DNA of 64,000 nucleotides from Nocardia sp. NBC_01329 (GTDB lineage: Bacteria; Actinomycetota; Actinomycetes; Mycobacteriales; Mycobacteriaceae): contig NZ_CP108381.1 of the NCBI RefSeq assembly GCF_035956715.1, positions 3,348,001-3,412,000 on the forward strand. Reading direction: 5' to 3'. Positions 61,375-64,000 of this stretch are shown piece by piece (positions within the stretch are counted from its first letter, which is position 1; the number at the start of each line of letters is the position of its first letter). Under the pieces are notes generated by a model. It was not told the origin of the DNA. It did not search any database and saw only the letters and a program-made list of their open reading frames with translations. Both the position numbers and the translations under genes were made by a program.

Positions 61375-61793
61375 TCACGGTGAGACGGTGGCCGGCTCCG
61401 ACGTAGAAGTGGCGATAGGGCGGCGACCGAAGTACAACAGGCCGGCGGCGAGTGCGCCCACGAACAGCGCGACCGTCCCGGCGAGCAACCAGCCGACGCC
61501 GAAGTTGGCGATGATCGGAATAACGCCCGCAGTCACCAGTCCACCACCGAAGAACGGCTCCATGATCAGCTGCTTATAGCCGAAAGCCTGATACGCAGGG
61601 GTTTTCAGATCCGGGTCGACCACCCGCAGCAGAATCAGACCCGTGGAAGTCACACCCATCGCCTGACCGACATCGGCGACACCACGTTCGAACCAGAAAT
61701 CGGGCAGCATCCGCCGCGCCAGGAATACGAACGCACCCACCGTCCAGACCAGACCGGTGACCGCCAGCAGGATGAACGGCCCCAGCGGCTGCT
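61375..61793 (-). pseudogene. Sodium/glutamate symporter (GltS family) C-terminal part
   Basis: Minus strand, about 139 codons: QPLGPFILLAVTGLVWTVGA, FVFLARRMLPDFWFERGVAD, VGQAMGVTSTGLILLRVVDP, AFGYKQLIMEPFFGGGLVTA. This is the C-terminal third of a GltS-type transporter (usual length over 400 residues). The frame opens just after an in-frame TAG at about 61794, right where the cobalamin riboswitch begins, and no N-terminal part is found. The gene was cut at that junction. Confidence 0.7.
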
Positions 61794-61795
61794 AG

Positions 61796-61986
61796 GGTGA
61801 CGGCGCGCTGGTTACCGCCCGTCCGTGACGGGCGGTTCGTAAGAGGGAATCCGGTGGGAATCCGGAGCTGCCCCGCAGCGGTATGTGGAAACGACCGCGG
61901 TCATGAGCACTGGGCGCACAACCCGGGAAGCGACCGTCAGTAGGTGACGCCGTCCGGCATCGTGTCCACGAGCCCGAAGACCTGCC
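61796..61986 (+). ncRNA. Cobalamin riboswitch
   Basis: GGTGACGG opens the element. A hairpin CCGCCCGTC/GACGGGCGG (61815-61835) follows, then the B12 box GGGAATCCGGTGGGAATCCG with GAGCTGCCCCGCAGCGGTA (about 61845-61884), and the element closes with AGCCCGAAGACCTGCC (61971-61986). These are the conserved core blocks of AdoCbl riboswitches. It lies 127 bp before the FecCD permease gene and probably shuts the import operon off when cobalamin is plentiful. Confidence 0.92.
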
Positions 61987-62112
61987 CGCGTGACCGAGCC
62001 GACGGCGCGGTCCCCTGTCGACTCCGAGGGAGCGGTTGACCAGATATGAGCTGCGCGGCGCGTGCATGCGTTCGCGCACCCCAGAGCGGGACGGCAAGGT
62101 AGCGCCGGTCCG

Positions 62113-63165
62113 ATGAGAACTGTCAAGAGGCGGCGGCTGTCGGTCGCCGTGCTGGTACCTGTCCTGATCGCGGCGCTTGCGGTGGTCTCCGTCCTCGCGC
62201 TGGCACTGGGCGCGGCACATATCCCCTGGCGTGACACCGTGTGGTTCCTGTGGGCCGAACTCACCGGCGGCACCGTGACGGCCGGCGATGTGGCGAACTA
62301 TCGGATCGTCGTCGACTCCCGGCTGCCCCGGGTGTTGTTGGCGGCGCTCGTCGGGGCCGGTCTCGGCGGGGTCGGGCTGCTGGTACAGGCCATGGTGCGA
62401 AACGCGCTCGCCGACCCCTACGTTCTCGGAATCTCCTCAGGAGCATCGGTGGGCGCCACCGCGGTCGTACTCTTCGGAGCCTTCGGCGCGCTCGGCATCT
62501 ACGCACTCTCCACCGCGGCCTTCGCCGGGGCACTCGGCGCCACGCTGCTCGTGTACCTGATGGCGCGGTCGGCCGCCGGGCTGGTACCGCTGCGGCTGGT
62601 CCTCACCGGCACCGCCATCGGCTACGGCTTCTCCGCAGCGACGACGGTGCTGGTATTCCTCGCCCCGCACGGAGATGCCGCCCGCTCGGTGATGTTCTGG
62701 CTGCTCGGGAGCTTGGCCGGAGCGACCTGGCAGATGGTTCCCCTGGTCGCCGCCGTGGCCGCGACCGGACTGACGGTCATCGCCGTGTATGCACGACACC
62801 TCAACGCACTGTCGATGGGCGACGAGGTCGGCGCCGCACTCGGGATGAACGCCTCCCGCTTCCGGCTGTTCCTGTTCGTCGCCTCCGCCGCGATGACCGG
62901 ATGCTTCGTCGCGATATGCGGGGCAATCGGCTTCGTCGGACTCGTGGTTCCCCATATCGCCAGGCTGCTGGTGGGCGCCGACCATCGGCGACTCACCATC
63001 GTGACACCGCTGCTGGGCGCGGTATTCCTGGTGACCGCGGACCTGTTGGCACGGACACTCATCCCACCGCAGGAATTACCCCTTGGCGCCATCACCGCGG
63101 CGGTGGGAGTCCCCGTATTCGTGCTGTTGATGCGACGCCGCGGCGCACTGGTGGAGCACGGCTGA
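62113..63165 (+). CDS. FecCD/BtuC-type ABC transporter permease
   Basis: 350 residues from the ATG at 62113 (MRTVKRRRLSVAVLVPVLIA). The family signature is SRLPRVLLAALVGAGLGGVG, LLVQAMVRNALADPYVLGIS, SGASVGATAVVLFGAFGAL, with GAIGFVGLVVPHIARLLVGA near the C-terminus, the ATPase-contact loop. About ten membrane segments. The cobalamin riboswitch upstream points to vitamin B12, another corrinoid or cobalt-chelate as substrate, although the FecCD family also imports siderophores. It shares one base with the ATPase gene (TGATG). Confidence 0.9.
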   Translation: MRTVKRRRLSVAVLVPVLIAALAVVSVLALALGAAHIPWRDTVWFLWAELTGGTVTAGDVANYRIVVDSRLPRVLLAALVGAGLGGVGLLVQAMVRNALADPYVLGISSGASVGATAVVLFGAFGALGIYALSTAAFAGALGATLLVYLMARSAAGLVPLRLVLTGTAIGYGFSAATTVLVFLAPHGDAARSVMFWLLGSLAGATWQMVPLVAAVAATGLTVIAVYARHLNALSMGDEVGAALGMNASRFRLFLFVASAAMTGCFVAICGAIGFVGLVVPHIARLLVGADHRRLTIVTPLLGAVFLVTADLLARTLIPPQELPLGAITAAVGVPVFVLLMRRRGALVEHG

Positions 63166-63935
63166 TGCGCGTCGACTACGAAAGCGTCACGGTCGAGTTC
63201 GACGGCACGAGGGTCCTCGAGTCGGTGACCCTGGCTGCCGAACCGGGACAGTTCATCGGCGTCGTGGGCCCGAACGGCAGCGGTAAGTCCACCCTGTTGC
63301 GCTGCCTCTACCGGGCGCTGTCACCGGCGACGGGACGAGTCCTGGTCGACGGGACGAATATCTCGGCGATCAGCATGCGGGAGAACGCCCGTCAGGTAGC
63401 GGCGCTGACCCAGGATACGAACACCCCGTTCGATTTCACCGCCGCCGAGGTCGTGGCCACCGGACGCCTGCCACATACCGCACTGCTGCGCGGCACACAG
63501 CGACGCGACCGGGAGATCTGCTCCGCGGCGATGGAATCAGCCGATATCGGTCAGCTCGCGACGCGCGGCTTCCTATCGCTCTCCGGCGGTGAACGCCAAC
63601 GAGTCCTGATCGCGCGTGCGCTCGCCCAGCAGCCCCGAGTGCTCGTCCTGGACGAGCCGACCAATCACCTCGACGTTCATCACCAATTCAGCGTGCTGTC
63701 CGCGGCGCGAGGTCTGGGCATCACCGTGGTCGCGGCGCTACACGACCTGAACCTGGCCGCCCAGCACTGTGATCGGATCTTCGTCCTGCACAAGGGCCGG
63801 CTCGTATGTTCGGGCCACCCGAGTGAGGTGATCACCGCGGAGGTGATCACTCGTTGGTTCTCGATCGGCGGCCATATCGTGATGCACCCCAGGCTGGGCG
63901 TCCCGCAGATCATCTTCGATGAGAAGGAACAATAG
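63165..63935 (+). CDS. FecE/BtuD-type ABC transporter ATPase
   Basis: 256 residues from the ATG at 63165. Walker A is GPNGSGKSTLLRCLYRA (about 35-45), signature LSLSGGERQRVLIARAL (about 138-150), Walker B VLVLDEPTNHLDV (about 163), H-loop ALHDLNLAAQ (about 195). It energises the FecCD-type permease. The TAG stop is followed directly by the ATG of the binding-protein gene, so the three genes form one riboswitch-controlled operon. Confidence 0.92.
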   Translation: MRVDYESVTVEFDGTRVLESVTLAAEPGQFIGVVGPNGSGKSTLLRCLYRALSPATGRVLVDGTNISAISMRENARQVAALTQDTNTPFDFTAAEVVATGRLPHTALLRGTQRRDREICSAAMESADIGQLATRGFLSLSGGERQRVLIARALAQQPRVLVLDEPTNHLDVHHQFSVLSAARGLGITVVAALHDLNLAAQHCDRIFVLHKGRLVCSGHPSEVITAEVITRWFSIGGHIVMHPRLGVPQIIFDEKEQ

Positions 63936-64000
63936 ATGAGATCATCCCGGCTGATCACGGCGATCGCTGTCGCGTGCGTACTCGGTACGACAGCGTGCGG
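63936..64000 (+). CDS. Start of the substrate-binding lipoprotein, 3' end outside window
   Basis: Only the signal peptide is in the window: MRSSRLITAIAVACVLGTTA then CG. A basic n-region, a hydrophobic core and a cysteine after TTA fit a lipoprotein signal, and the position after the permease and ATPase marks it as the periplasmic-type binding protein of the importer. Ligand choice cannot be judged from this piece. Confidence 0.75.
   Translation, partial: MRSSRLITAIAVACVLGTTAC

Noticed and set aside
1..64000. CRISPR arrays
   Set aside because: No regularly spaced direct repeats with unique spacers are present. The only short-period repeat is the pair at 49418-49460.

Overview
The window is high-GC actinobacterial DNA, most likely from Nocardia or a close relative. 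The signs are XRE/DUF397 regulator pairs, an ESX-type secreted protein, many GTG starts and ATGA/TGATG gene overlaps, and homologues of mycobacterial genes (FcoT and a TauD enzyme). It has three main blocks joined by gene debris.

Left part (1-8928): a 5'-truncated DUF808 membrane protein, a P450 remnant, a LysR regulator, a broken YdbT-like gene with a membrane protein behind it, a serine-recombinase remnant, and a divergent pair made of an XRE-type regulator and an NAD(P)-binding oxidoreductase. An AraC-family gene has been cut by an 865-bp IS5-family element (7677-8541).

Middle part (8929-46950): a defence island. On the minus strand lies a complete type II Wadjet operon, jetABCD (17163 down to 8929). 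Divergent from it, across 158 bp, is a BREX type 2 (Pgl) system: pglW, pglX, pglY, pglZ, brxD and brxHI. BREX-2 is interrupted between pglX and pglY by about 11 kb. This insert holds an XRE/DUF397 pair, three small actinobacterial genes, a membrane-anchored STAND ATPase with WD40 repeats, a NIPSNAP protein, and a minus-strand module of an ESX-type secreted protein pair followed by small membrane proteins and a DUF4926 protein. A second IS5-family element (47310-48254) bounds the island on the right, so the island sits between two unrelated, mutated IS elements.

Right part (48255-64000): debris of a metal P-type ATPase, a YnfA-like protein and a zinc-finger protein, then a copper-chaperone gene. 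After it comes a metallophore-type biosynthetic locus: a TauD-family dioxygenase, a FcoT-like thioesterase, and a 2683-residue megasynthase with order acyl ligase-Cy-A-PCP-Cy-PCP-Cy-PCP. The one A domain has specificity residues that read as the cysteine code DLYNLSLIWK. A DHA2-family exporter follows. After a truncated gltS remnant, a cobalamin riboswitch precedes a FecCD-type ABC importer (permease, ATPase, start of the binding lipoprotein). I infer a product with up to three cysteine-derived thiazolines on an acyl chain, possibly carrying an isonitrile, that may bind metal. This is the most novel-looking system here.
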